DNA from: Marinobacter fonticola
Lineage (GTDB): Bacteria > Pseudomonadota > Gammaproteobacteria > Pseudomonadales > Oleiphilaceae
Direction of reading: 5' to 3'
Assembly: GCF_008122265.1 (NCBI RefSeq)
Contig: NZ_CP043042.1
Location: 558,001-622,000, forward strand
Length of the DNA: 64,000 nucleotides
Below, one piece after another: positions 33,931 to 42,346 of the stretch. How positions within the stretch are numbered: position 1 is the stretch's first letter; the number at the start of each line of letters is the position of its first letter. The position numbers and the translations under genes were made by a program. A model generated the notes under the pieces. That model had not been told where the DNA came from, ran no database searches, and worked only from the letters and a program-made list of their open reading frames with translations.

Positions 33931-36900
33931 CGGAGAGATGGGTCTTGCCGGCGATGGCGGTCCGGCCACAGCCGCCCGGCTGAAATCGCCTAGTGGCGTG
34001 GCGATTGATGCTGCCGGCAACGTATACATTGCCGACGCGAATAACCATCGTGTTCGTCGGTTGGATCCTGACGGAACAATTATTTCCGTGGCAGGGAGCG
34101 ACAATGGGGATCGAATCCCTTATAACGGTCCGGCCACGGAAGCTAGGTTGTACCGTCCGACTGGTTTAGCGGTGGATGCTGGCGGTAACCTTTATATCGC
34201 AGAGGAACTTGGCAATCGCATTCGCCGGGTGAGTCCGGACGGGACCATCAGTACCGTGGTCGGGGCCGGCTCCAGCAGGTTCGGTAATGCGCAGGGCAGT
34301 TCCGGTGATGGTGGCCCCGCGAGGTTTGCACAGCTGAATCGACCGCGTGATGTAGCGGTGGATGCTATGGGCAACCTCTATATTGCGGACACTAGTAATC
34401 ACCGCATTCGCCGGGTGAGCCCAGACGGGATCATCAGTAGAGTGGCTGGCCGGGTCAGGGGCTTTGCCGGTGATGGCGGTTCGGCCATCGCCGCCAGGCT
34501 TAACTACCCGAGCGGTGTGGCGGTAGATGCTATGGGCAACCTGTATATAGCGGACACTGGTAATCACCGCATTCGACGGGTGAGCCCGGATGGAATCATT
34601 CGCACCGTGGCGGGGAGCGGGAACGTTGGCTTTGGCGGCGGGGGCTTTTCCGGCGATGGTGGTCCGGCCACGGCTGCCCGGCTGAACAGTCCGAGTGGTG
34701 TGTCTGTAGATGCTGCCGGCAACCTGTACATTGCAGATAGTGGGAATTCCCGCATTCGGAGAGTGAGCCCGGACGGAACCATCAGCACCGTAGCTGGAGC
34801 CGGGTCTCAGGGCTTTAGCGGCGATGGTGGTCCGGCCACCGCCGCCCGACTGCACGATCCAAGGGGTTTAGCGTCAGATGTTGCCGGTAATCTTTACATT
34901 GCAGACTTACGCAATCAGCGTATCCGTCGGGTAGGTACGTCGCTTCGATCTGGCGTCGGGGACGGTGCAACCGTGGTACCGTCCGCAGACGGCGCCCAGC
35001 TCTACCACTTCGACGCGACCGGCCGCCACCGTCGCACCTCGGATGCCGTTACTGGCGTGATAGTGTACACCTTTGACTATAGCGCGGAGGGTTACCTGAG
35101 AGCCGTCACTGATGGCGATGGCAATGAGACAGCCTTCGAACGCAGTGCCTCCGGCCAAGCCACGGCGATCATCGCCCCGGATGGCCAACGCACTGAGTTA
35201 ATCGTCGACGATAACGGCCACCTGATTGCCGCGAATAAACCCACCGGAGAGCGCTGGTCCATGGGTTATACCGGTGATGGCCTACTCACCCGTTTCGAAG
35301 ACCCGAACGGGCATGCCAACGCCTTCACCTATGACGACAACGGCCGTTTGATCCGCGATGAAGCCCCTAACGGCGGAGGCTGGGACATTGGCCGCACCGA
35401 CCTGGACGATGGCTATCGCACCGACATGACCAGCGGCGAGGGGAAAGTCTCCCGCTTCACCGTGCGCCGCGACGCCAAGGGCCAGCGAACGTATCTAGAC
35501 CAGGCGCCCGACGGCACCGTTACGGAGCGCACCTACACTGATGGCGTGAACGCGGTCACCCGCCCCGACGGCACCCGGGTTGTCAGCGAACAGGCTCCCG
35601 ATCCCCGCTTCGGCATGTTGGCACCCTTTACGAAGGAGCGGAGCGTCGAGACTCCAGGTGGCCTGGCGTTGCAGCAGACGACCCAACGCACCGCCGCTCT
35701 GGAGGACCCACTTGATCCGCTGAGCCATACAGCGTTAACGGAGACCGTCACCGTGAATGGTCGCACACAAAACGCTGCCTATGACGCCGCCACCCGCACC
35801 TGGAGCGCGACCAGTGCGACAGGCCGTACTGGCACTGTTCAACTCAACGCCCAGGGCCGGCCAATTCTGAGACAGTTCGGCAGCCTCGCCGACGTCACCT
35901 ACGGTTACGATCCTCGCGGACGCCTGAGTGCCCTAAGCGCCGGCGAAGGGGCCGAACAGCGTACCACCGAGTATAGCTACGATGCCTCCGGCAACCTCGC
36001 CAGTGTCACCGACGACCTGCAGCGTGCAATCCGTTATGACTACGATCTGGCCGGTCGTGTTACCCGTCAAACCCTGCCTGACGGCCGGGACATCGAATAC
36101 AGCTACGATCCGGTTGGCAATCTTGTGGCCATCCTCCCACCGGGACGGGACGCACACGTATTTGCCTACAATGAGGCGGACCTGGAAGCGGGCTATAGCC
36201 CACCGAACGTGGAAGGTGCGGAGACCATTACGGCATATTCCTATAACCTGGATAAGCAGCTCACCAGGATTGAACGACCCGATGGAAAAATGGTGCGTTT
36301 TGATTACGATGCGGGTGGCCGCCTAAGTTCCCTGGAGATTCCGAGAGGCGTCTATAGCTTTGACTACCAACCAACAACGGGTCAGTTGCAAACCTTGACC
36401 TCACCAAACGGCGATACATTGTCCTATACCTACGACGGCTTCCTGCCCCTGACCGAAAGCTGGACCGGCAAGGTATCTGGCACCGTAAGCCGCACTTACG
36501 ACAACAACTTCTGGGTCAGGCAGCTCACTGTCAACGGGGATGCCATTACCCTGGACTATGATGCCGACGGCCTGTTGACCGAAGCAGGCGCCATGGCCCT
36601 GGAGCGCCAGGCTGACAACGGCCTGCTGGCCGGTACCACCCTGGGTAACGTCACCACGACCCTGAATTACAACGCCTTTGGCGAACCTGTCAGCGAACAG
36701 GCGCAGTACAGCGGCGGTGTTTCCTATGCGGTGGACTACCAGCGCGACCTCCTGGGCCGGATTACCGAGAAGCAGGAAACCCTGGAAGGCATTACCACCG
36801 TCCATGGCTACAGCTACGACATCGCAGGCCGGCTCGTCCAGGTCACCCGCAATGGCGTCGTCAGCGATACCTACACCTACGACGCCAACGGCAACCGCCT

Positions 36901-37987
36901 CAGCCACAACGGCGTGACTGGTACCTACGATGCCCAGGACCGGCTGCTGACCTACGGCGGGGCCAGCTACACTTACACCCAAAATGGTGAACTCACCTCC
37001 AAGACAGAGAGCGGTGCCACCACGGCCTACGACTATGATGTTCTGGGCAACCTGCGCCAAGTGCAACTGCCCGGCGACATGACCGTCGATTACCTGATCG
37101 ACGGCCGCAACCGAAGAGTTGGCAAGAAGGTGGATGACGAACTAGTGCAGGGCTTCCTGTACCGGGATCAACTGAACCCGGTAGCCGAACTGGATGGCTT
37201 CGGCAATGTCACGGCCCGCTTTGTGTACGCGGACAAACCCCACGTCCCCGCCTACATGGTCAAGGAGGGCGAAACCTACCGCATCCTCACCGACCACCTG
37301 GGCAGCCCGCGCCTGGTGGTGAGCGCCGCCGACGGCACCGTGGTGCAGCGGATGGCCTACGACGCCTTCGGTAACGTCATCGAAGACACCAACCCCGGCT
37401 TCCAGCCGTTTGGCTTTGCTGGTGGATTATATGACCAACACACAGGCTTGGTCCGCTTTGGCGCGCGGGACTATGATCCCAAGACGGGGCGTTGGACGAC
37501 AAAAGATCCGATCGGGTTCCTCGGCGGTCAGAGTAACCTGTATGCTTATGTGGCCAATGATCCAGTCAACTTTGTTGATCCTAATGGGCAGTTCGGGTTG
37601 CCTGGCGCTGCGATAGGTGGTTTGATCGGTGGTATATCTGCTTTCACGGGTGCGCTTGCTTCGGGAGCAACGCTGGGAGAAGCTGCTGTGGCGGGAGCTG
37701 TTGGCGTCGGCACTGGCGCGATTCAAGGCGCATTGGGAGGAATGGGGATAGTTAGTTCTGCCGTGCTCGGTGGTTTATCAAATTTGGCAGCTCAAATGTA
37801 TGTGAATCGTACTGACGGCGACCCTTGCAACAATGGTTCTGTAAACTGGGGAAGCGTGGCGGGTTCTACAGTCGGAGCTGGTTGGGCCGCAGGAATCACA
37901 AGAGGCGCTGGTGCTGTTTCAGGTGGCGTTATCGGATGGGGGCCATCTGCGGCCTCGGGTGCAATCGGTACGGCAGTGGGGCAATAA
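33905..37987 (+). CDS. RHS/YD-repeat protein with NHL propeller
   Basis: A 1,360-residue protein read from GTG 33905, which has no ribosome-binding site. Residues 1-345 hold six NHL-type repeats of about 55 residues (GDGGPATAARL...VAVDAAGNLYIAD...RIRRVSPDGTI). About residues 350-1110 are YD repeats (YDxxGRL, YSYDxxGNL). The RHS core follows at about 1110-1220: YRILTDHLGSPRLV, YDAFGNV, FGARDYDPKTGRWTTKDPIGF, NLYAYVANDPVNFVDPNG. The last 135 residues are glycine/alanine-rich with hydrophobic runs and carry no toxin domain that I recognise. RHS proteins build a shell around a C-terminal toxin and act in contact-dependent competition. A small membrane protein follows at once. Confidence 0.88.
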   Translation: MPRDTVAGNGEMGLAGDGGPATAARLKSPSGVAIDAAGNVYIADANNHRVRRLDPDGTIISVAGSDNGDRIPYNGPATEARLYRPTGLAVDAGGNLYIAEELGNRIRRVSPDGTISTVVGAGSSRFGNAQGSSGDGGPARFAQLNRPRDVAVDAMGNLYIADTSNHRIRRVSPDGIISRVAGRVRGFAGDGGSAIAARLNYPSGVAVDAMGNLYIADTGNHRIRRVSPDGIIRTVAGSGNVGFGGGGFSGDGGPATAARLNSPSGVSVDAAGNLYIADSGNSRIRRVSPDGTISTVAGAGSQGFSGDGGPATAARLHDPRGLASDVAGNLYIADLRNQRIRRVGTSLRSGVGDGATVVPSADGAQLYHFDATGRHRRTSDAVTGVIVYTFDYSAEGYLRAVTDGDGNETAFERSASGQATAIIAPDGQRTELIVDDNGHLIAANKPTGERWSMGYTGDGLLTRFEDPNGHANAFTYDDNGRLIRDEAPNGGGWDIGRTDLDDGYRTDMTSGEGKVSRFTVRRDAKGQRTYLDQAPDGTVTERTYTDGVNAVTRPDGTRVVSEQAPDPRFGMLAPFTKERSVETPGGLALQQTTQRTAALEDPLDPLSHTALTETVTVNGRTQNAAYDAATRTWSATSATGRTGTVQLNAQGRPILRQFGSLADVTYGYDPRGRLSALSAGEGAEQRTTEYSYDASGNLASVTDDLQRAIRYDYDLAGRVTRQTLPDGRDIEYSYDPVGNLVAILPPGRDAHVFAYNEADLEAGYSPPNVEGAETITAYSYNLDKQLTRIERPDGKMVRFDYDAGGRLSSLEIPRGVYSFDYQPTTGQLQTLTSPNGDTLSYTYDGFLPLTESWTGKVSGTVSRTYDNNFWVRQLTVNGDAITLDYDADGLLTEAGAMALERQADNGLLAGTTLGNVTTTLNYNAFGEPVSEQAQYSGGVSYAVDYQRDLLGRITEKQETLEGITTVHGYSYDIAGRLVQVTRNGVVSDTYTYDANGNRLSHNGVTGTYDAQDRLLTYGGASYTYTQNGELTSKTESGATTAYDYDVLGNLRQVQLPGDMTVDYLIDGRNRRVGKKVDDELVQGFLYRDQLNPVAELDGFGNVTARFVYADKPHVPAYMVKEGETYRILTDHLGSPRLVVSAADGTVVQRMAYDAFGNVIEDTNPGFQPFGFAGGLYDQHTGLVRFGARDYDPKTGRWTTKDPIGFLGGQSNLYAYVANDPVNFVDPNGQFGLPGAAIGGLIGGISAFTGALASGATLGEAAVAGAVGVGTGAIQGALGGMGIVSSAVLGGLSNLAAQMYVNRTDGDPCNNGSVNWGSVAGSTVGAGWAAGITRGAGAVSGGVIGWGPSAASGAIGTAVGQ

Positions 37988-37988
37988 T

Positions 37989-38444
37989 ATGTTGCCCTAT
38001 ACCTGGGATAGTAGAGCCTTAGGAAGGCATGGGTGGTTTTATTGGGCGCTTATATGCATGCTCCCGGCCCCAATGGTGGCAGTCTTTGTTTTTTTAGTCG
38101 GTGTGTTTGACCACTCCTATGCAGCTTGGGAAAAGGCAATATTTTTGTTTGGAGCCGGTTTTTTTCTGTATTATTTATACTTGAGCATTGACTTTATTCG
38201 AGTCGGTTCAAGAACCATAAAGAGAGTGACTTCAGATAGAGCGCGAATATGGTTTATAACTTTTTCAGGTAAATCCATGGAATCTGGGAGTCACAAGGTG
38301 ACGGAGGCGTCGCAGAATGTACGAAAAAAGCACCTGATGATGCTATTTCCGAATGGAGAGTCAGTTTACGTAATTCATGTGCGAGACCAGGAATTTTATT
38401 TATCGTGTGAATCTAGTTTTGCAGAGATACTCCAAGGCCGATAG
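37989..38444 (+). CDS. Small membrane protein, possible RHS partner or immunity protein
   Basis: 151 residues, ATG one base after the RHS stop. Two hydrophobic helices (about 15-38, WALICMLPAPMVAVFVFLVGVF; about 48-70, AIFLFGAGFFLYYLYLSIDF) are followed by a soluble C-terminal half ending SCESSFAEILQGR. I recognise no family. The position right behind an RHS gene is where immunity genes lie, and a membrane location fits protection against a membrane-acting C-terminus, but this is inference. The lower GC than the RHS gene suggests a separately acquired module. An intrinsic terminator follows. Confidence 0.6.
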   Translation: MLPYTWDSRALGRHGWFYWALICMLPAPMVAVFVFLVGVFDHSYAAWEKAIFLFGAGFFLYYLYLSIDFIRVGSRTIKRVTSDRARIWFITFSGKSMESGSHKVTEASQNVRKKHLMMLFPNGESVYVIHVRDQEFYLSCESSFAEILQGR

Positions 38445-38483
38445 AAACAAGTCAATGTGCATAAAAAGAGACGGCTTTAATGT

Positions 38484-38520
38484 CCAAAGCCCAGTCGATT
38501 GAAACCGGCTGGGCTTTTTT
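38484..38520 (+). terminator. Terminator after the RHS locus
   Basis: Stem CAAAGCCCAG...CTGGGCTTTTTT, with inner CG pairing and a small loop, then six T. The left arm begins with an A-run, so it can serve the opposite strand too. Confidence 0.8.
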
Positions 38521-38538
38521 CATTAAAGCGCTTGTAGA

Positions 38539-38898
38539 TTAGGCTTGTTTCTTGAGTTGAGCCGCCGCCAAATACGTATCAATCACCTGCACCACCTGCC
38601 GCTTGGTGGTGGGGTCGAGCTTCTCCAATTGTTGTAATCGCCTGAGCATCCGAGAGTCCGGTTGCGCTTTCTTCTTTACCGGCTTAACGCCTAAAAGCTC
38701 GTCAGTGGACACGTTGAGTGCATAAGCCAGGTTCACCAGTAAGTTGGCCGGCGGGTGTTAGCTTTCTGTCTCGTAGTAGGCAATGACCCGGCGAGTAGCA
38801 CCAATCTCATCAGCCAATTCCTTTTGAGTAAATCCCGCATCCTTACGTAGTTGTGCCAGACGCTTCCCAAAATCAGCGAGAGTCTCATTGATGTATCG
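38539..38898 (-). pseudogene. XRE-family regulator broken by one nonsense codon
   Basis: On the minus strand the frame reads ETLADFGKRLAQLRKDAGFT, then QKELADEIGATRRVIAYYE, a classic XRE helix-turn-helix. It then hits TAA at 38760-38758 exactly where CAA (Gln) is expected, and resumes in frame with HPPANLLVNLAYALNVSTDELLG and a C-terminal tail to 38539. No frameshift is needed. No clear ATG starts the N-terminus, so the start may be lost as well. An internal start at 38736 could give only the C-terminal 65 residues, without the DNA-binding part. Confidence 0.8.
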
Positions 38899-39203
38899 AA
38901 TGAGTTTTCGGACGCGTTTCGGCTATATCGGGTTTATGAGTTCAGAAGTAGGCCGCGGTTATTCATTCTTCCCGGTGCTGTCGAAAACCATGTTCACTTG
39001 ATTGCTAAGGCTTACCAGGCGCGCTTCTAGGTGGGGCGGTTGCTCGGCTTTATCACGAAACCACAAGTACGGTACAGTCTGGGGTGGAGGAGGCTCTTGC
39101 CGCTACCTTGAGTGCGACATAGGTGAGCTATTTGAGCTTATCGATTAGAAATCGACTTGTAGAAAATTTAGATACGGCGATGATGCTTCACGTGTAGTCT
39201 GAA
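38899..39203. other. Unassigned 305 bp in the island
   Basis: No convincing frame, repeat or hairpin in either strand. Confidence 0.4.
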
Positions 39204-40646
39204 CTATTCTGATTCGCTGCTCTTAGTTTTTAGCTCAGAATTGGCTCCTGACGCTGGAATACTCAAGCCAATATTTTTTTCTTTTGTGATTATCAAGTGC
39301 GCGCTTAGGGTGAGTGCCACAAACACGATCGATGCCAAGATCATAGCACGGAATGTCCAGGTTGACGTTCTTCTGTACAATCTGAGTGCATTTAAAATTG
39401 GACTGAGCGCCAGCTGCGTGTAGTCGGTTCTGGTTAGAGCTACGTGAACGTTGCGATGCCATTTGCGCATATGTTTTAGATCGTTGAGTAGAGATTCGGA
39501 GCTTACTTTTCGTTGTAAAAATACAGCTGTCCAAATCACGCTTAGTACTATGGCACAGAAAACTACTCCAGCTTCGAGCGATAAGCTTCTGGAGCTAAGT
39601 ATAGTTAGTCGTATGCCAAGTCCAGCCGCTAGCGCCGCCATACCTGTCACAAACCCATTGGAGAGTCTATGCGCGCGATCCGCGATTTTAGATACGTCGG
39701 CACTCACAGTATTTCGCAGCTCCGCCATCGCTTTAACACTCTCCGCGGACTTTGACCTCACGTAGGCTCTGTGATCAAGTTTGGCTCCATCAAGCGCCTC
39801 ACGTACTATGCCTCCAACTATCAGCTGCCAGCAGAGTGTTTTGCCTTCGCTGGTAGGAGTAAGGTTTGCCAGCCGTCGTACTAAAACTTCATGTCGTGCT
39901 TCGCAATCTTGGCTTACGAGGAGCCAATCGACTGTTTCTGCTACGCAGATGTATTCCGAAACATCTATTGATCTCGGCGCTCCCAGGTAAAGCACTCGCC
40001 TGCGAGTACCTGCAAGAGACACCATTAAATCTGAGCTTTCTTGCCAAATTTCTGAAGTAAGCAAGGTCGCCAACTTTCTGAATGCATGGTTCTTCCAGTT
40101 TTCCCAAAATTCACTACCGTCAGAAGGTGTGTCTAGGCAAATCCAACGGTAAGGGTCAGCAGGTAAGTTTTGCCCGGTGAGATCGCGAACCAAGCTCCAC
40201 CTAGGATCGATTAGATTTTCGCTATCTTGAGAAATTTCTCCCGAACCACCTAAATCTCCAGCCCAAGGTGCAATCAGAAAACGTTTCGTTTTTATCTTTT
40301 CGAAGTCGGCGAGTAGCTGTATTTCTCTTACTCCCTCGAACTCATCTTTGTCTAAGGCTGCTAATAATCCAGTTTGAGTTATAAAGAAAACAGTCGAGCC
40401 GACAGGTTTCGAAAGTCGGAGATTGACTTCTTCCTCTTCGATATCCTCTAAGCCTATCTCAGCATATTCGCTGTCTAATATTTCTATATTCCAGTCAATC
40501 GAGCAGTCTATTGCCTCAATCGCTAATCTAATAGTTTCAACGTTTTCTGTTGAAATATGTCCATTTAATTCAATAGAATCGACAGACTCTTCAAAGCTTG
40601 GGCTTTTGCCAAGGCTCTCAACTAGCGATTCGAGGCAGTTTTTCAA
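39204..40646 (-). CDS. Unrecognised 480-aa protein with C-terminal membrane segments
   Basis: I do not recognise the family. Residues 1-325 look soluble, with an acidic N-terminal quarter (DSEYAEIGLEDIEEEEVNL) and mixed alpha/beta phrases: GSTVFFITQTGLLAAL, IKTKRFLIAPWAGD, DPRWSLVRDLTG, RRVLYLGAPRSID. Three membrane helices lie near 330-352, 358-380 and 432-452. Between the second and third is a basic, helical stretch (SLLNDLKHMRKWHRNVHVAL). The tail is serine/lysine-rich. It starts inside the end of the NdpA-like gene (29-bp overlap), so the two form one translation-coupled unit. Codon use is AT-richer than in the flanking chromosome. A membrane-tethered effector of a defence or competition cassette is possible, but unproven. 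Confidence 0.75.
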   Translation of the reverse strand: MKNCLESLVESLGKSPSFEESVDSIELNGHISTENVETIRLAIEAIDCSIDWNIEILDSEYAEIGLEDIEEEEVNLRLSKPVGSTVFFITQTGLLAALDKDEFEGVREIQLLADFEKIKTKRFLIAPWAGDLGGSGEISQDSENLIDPRWSLVRDLTGQNLPADPYRWICLDTPSDGSEFWENWKNHAFRKLATLLTSEIWQESSDLMVSLAGTRRRVLYLGAPRSIDVSEYICVAETVDWLLVSQDCEARHEVLVRRLANLTPTSEGKTLCWQLIVGGIVREALDGAKLDHRAYVRSKSAESVKAMAELRNTVSADVSKIADRAHRLSNGFVTGMAALAAGLGIRLTILSSRSLSLEAGVVFCAIVLSVIWTAVFLQRKVSSESLLNDLKHMRKWHRNVHVALTRTDYTQLALSPILNALRLYRRTSTWTFRAMILASIVFVALTLSAHLIITKEKNIGLSIPASGANSELKTKSSESE

Positions 40647-41300
40647 GATCGTCGTCCTTATCCAATCCTGTGGAATGTATAGTTATAGTTACTCCACCTC
40701 TAGGTGCATTCTGTATAAGAACTTTCTCATTTTCTTCATGTTTTTTATTGAAAAGAATAGCTACACCTTCCTTCGTTATAACTCGTCTGTATTCTGCAGC
40801 GGGAGGAATTGCCCCTTCAAACCGGAAAACCTCGGTTTCAAGGCCTCTAGTTTTCAGTTTTGATTTGAAGGACTTGATCAATTTTGAGTCAGGAGCTAAA
40901 CCTTGTACGATGGAGCCAAGGAATTCTTCTGGTTTTTCGTGATCGAATCCGTCCATTCGTTCCATAGCAACTCGGATGTGGCGTTTGGGTGCTTTCCTCA
41001 CCTCATCAGGCACTTCTTCTGGGTTAGATTTGATCGCTTCGACCGTTGCTTCTTCCAGCCTAACGGTAAGTTCAGTGGGCCCAAGCGCTCGTTTTATATC
41101 GAGGAAATTTGCGAAGTGTTGGCTCGCGTCTCTATATCTACCTGAGGAGTGGTCGATCACAACTATTGAATCTTCCGCTCCATTGTTTCCGAATCGGACC
41201 ACTGCTGACTTCTGCATGGCTTTTTTGTCTTGGGTGAAAGTCTCAACAAGACTCTGTAAATCAGGTATAGGGTTGCCTTCGTCATCTGTTACTGCTGATC
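40618..41300 (-). pseudogene. NdpA/NA37-like gene, 3' part (downstream of the IS insertion)
   Basis: This is the C-terminal 226 codons of a gene whose 5' part lies at 45144-45574. The frame runs from the IS3 edge (41300) as AVTDDEGNPIPDLQSLVETF, then KKAMQKSAVVRFG, and ends DDDLEKLPRIAS. The phrase before VVRF resembles the middle of NdpA/YejK-type proteins; the later part (LTVRLEEATVEAIKSN, ITKEGVAILFNKKHEENEKV) is not diagnostic. An internal ATG at 41217 could still allow a 199-residue fragment. Its stop overlaps the start of the 480-aa gene by 29 bp. Confidence 0.65.
41297..41300. repeat. Target duplication GATC, left side of the IS3 element
   Basis: GATC abuts the left end of the element; the second copy is at 45144-45147. 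Confidence 0.75.
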
Positions 41301-41339
41301 GGTAATCCCCCCGTTTTTAGCGGGGTTCAAAAGTAGACC

Positions 41340-42114
41340 TCAGGCCGTCATGGCCAACTTCTGTTGAGGGGTTATCCCTCCGAGTCCCATATTCGGGCGC
41401 TCGTTATTGTAGTGCCAGAGCCAGCGCGTGGCGTAATCCTGAACGGCTTCGGTGCTATTAAACAGATACTGCGCCAGCCAGTCGTAACGCACGGTTCGAT
41501 TGTAGCGTTCGATGTAGGCATTCTGCTGGGGTTTTCCCGGTTGGATAAACGCCAGCTTGATGTTCTGCTTCTCCGCCCATGCAACCAGTTTGCCGCTGAT
41601 GTACTCGGGACCATTGTCACAGCGAATCGAGCGCGGTTTCCCGCGCCACTCGATGATCTGCTCAAGTGATCGGATAACACGCTCCGCCGGCAACGAGAAG
41701 TCGACCTCAATACCGAGCCCTTCGCGGTTGAAGTCATCGATGACGTTCAGCAACCGGTAACTGCGACCGTCGCTAAGCTGGTCATGCATGAAGTCCATGG
41801 ACCAACTGTCGTTGATGACTTCCGGTACAGCTAACGGCTCCGGTTTCTCTCGGACCAGACGCTTCTTGGGCTTGATCCGCAGATTCAGCTCCAGCTCCCG
41901 ATAAATTCGATAGACCCGTTTGTGATTCCAGGCAAAGCCTTTCACGTTGCGCAGATGCAGGAAGCACAGACCAAAGCCCCAGTTCCGCTGGTTGTGGGTC
42001 AACCGGACCAACCAGTCCGCAATCTCGGCATTCTCGCTGCTGAGCTTGGCCTGATAGCGGTAGCAGGTTTCGCTGATACTGAATATCGAACAAGCCAGGC
42101 GAATACTGACGCGC
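41340..42114 (-). pseudogene. IS3 orfB transposase, main part, 5' end cut off by IS21
   Basis: DDE integrase-core (rve) protein: [20 protein letters not shown], then [20 protein letters not shown] (first two aspartates), then [14 protein letters not shown], and [20 protein letters not shown] with the catalytic glutamate, ending [15 protein letters not shown]. The missing first 20 or so residues (VVKPSRRREMAQKAVNEKRV) lie beyond the IS21 element at 44755-44815. The catalytic triad is intact, but the gene is disrupted. Confidence 0.9.
42110..42114. repeat. Target duplication CGCGC, left side of the IS21 element
   Basis: The second copy is at 44755-44759. Five base pairs lie within the 4-8 known for IS21. 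Confidence 0.65.
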
Positions 42115-42346
42115 TGCATATTCCGGCCCATCGTGACCGCCCATTCCGTTTGAACGTGACCGCCTGTTCCGGGCGATCGTGACCGCTCATTCCGTTTTAT
42201 CGTGACCGATTTTGGACGCTTTTCCGGAATCGCTGGTCACGATCCCGGAATCATCGGTCACGATCCTCCGGAATCACTGCCAAGACGCTGGAATTCTTCA
42301 CCTTTATCCGGCATACCCGTTTCTTTTTCATCACGAGGAAGGGCGG

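Noticed and set aside
33946..34940. CRISPR-like array
   Set aside because: The repeats are about 165-bp coding NHL units, not short repeats with unique spacers. No CRISPR array was seen anywhere in the window.
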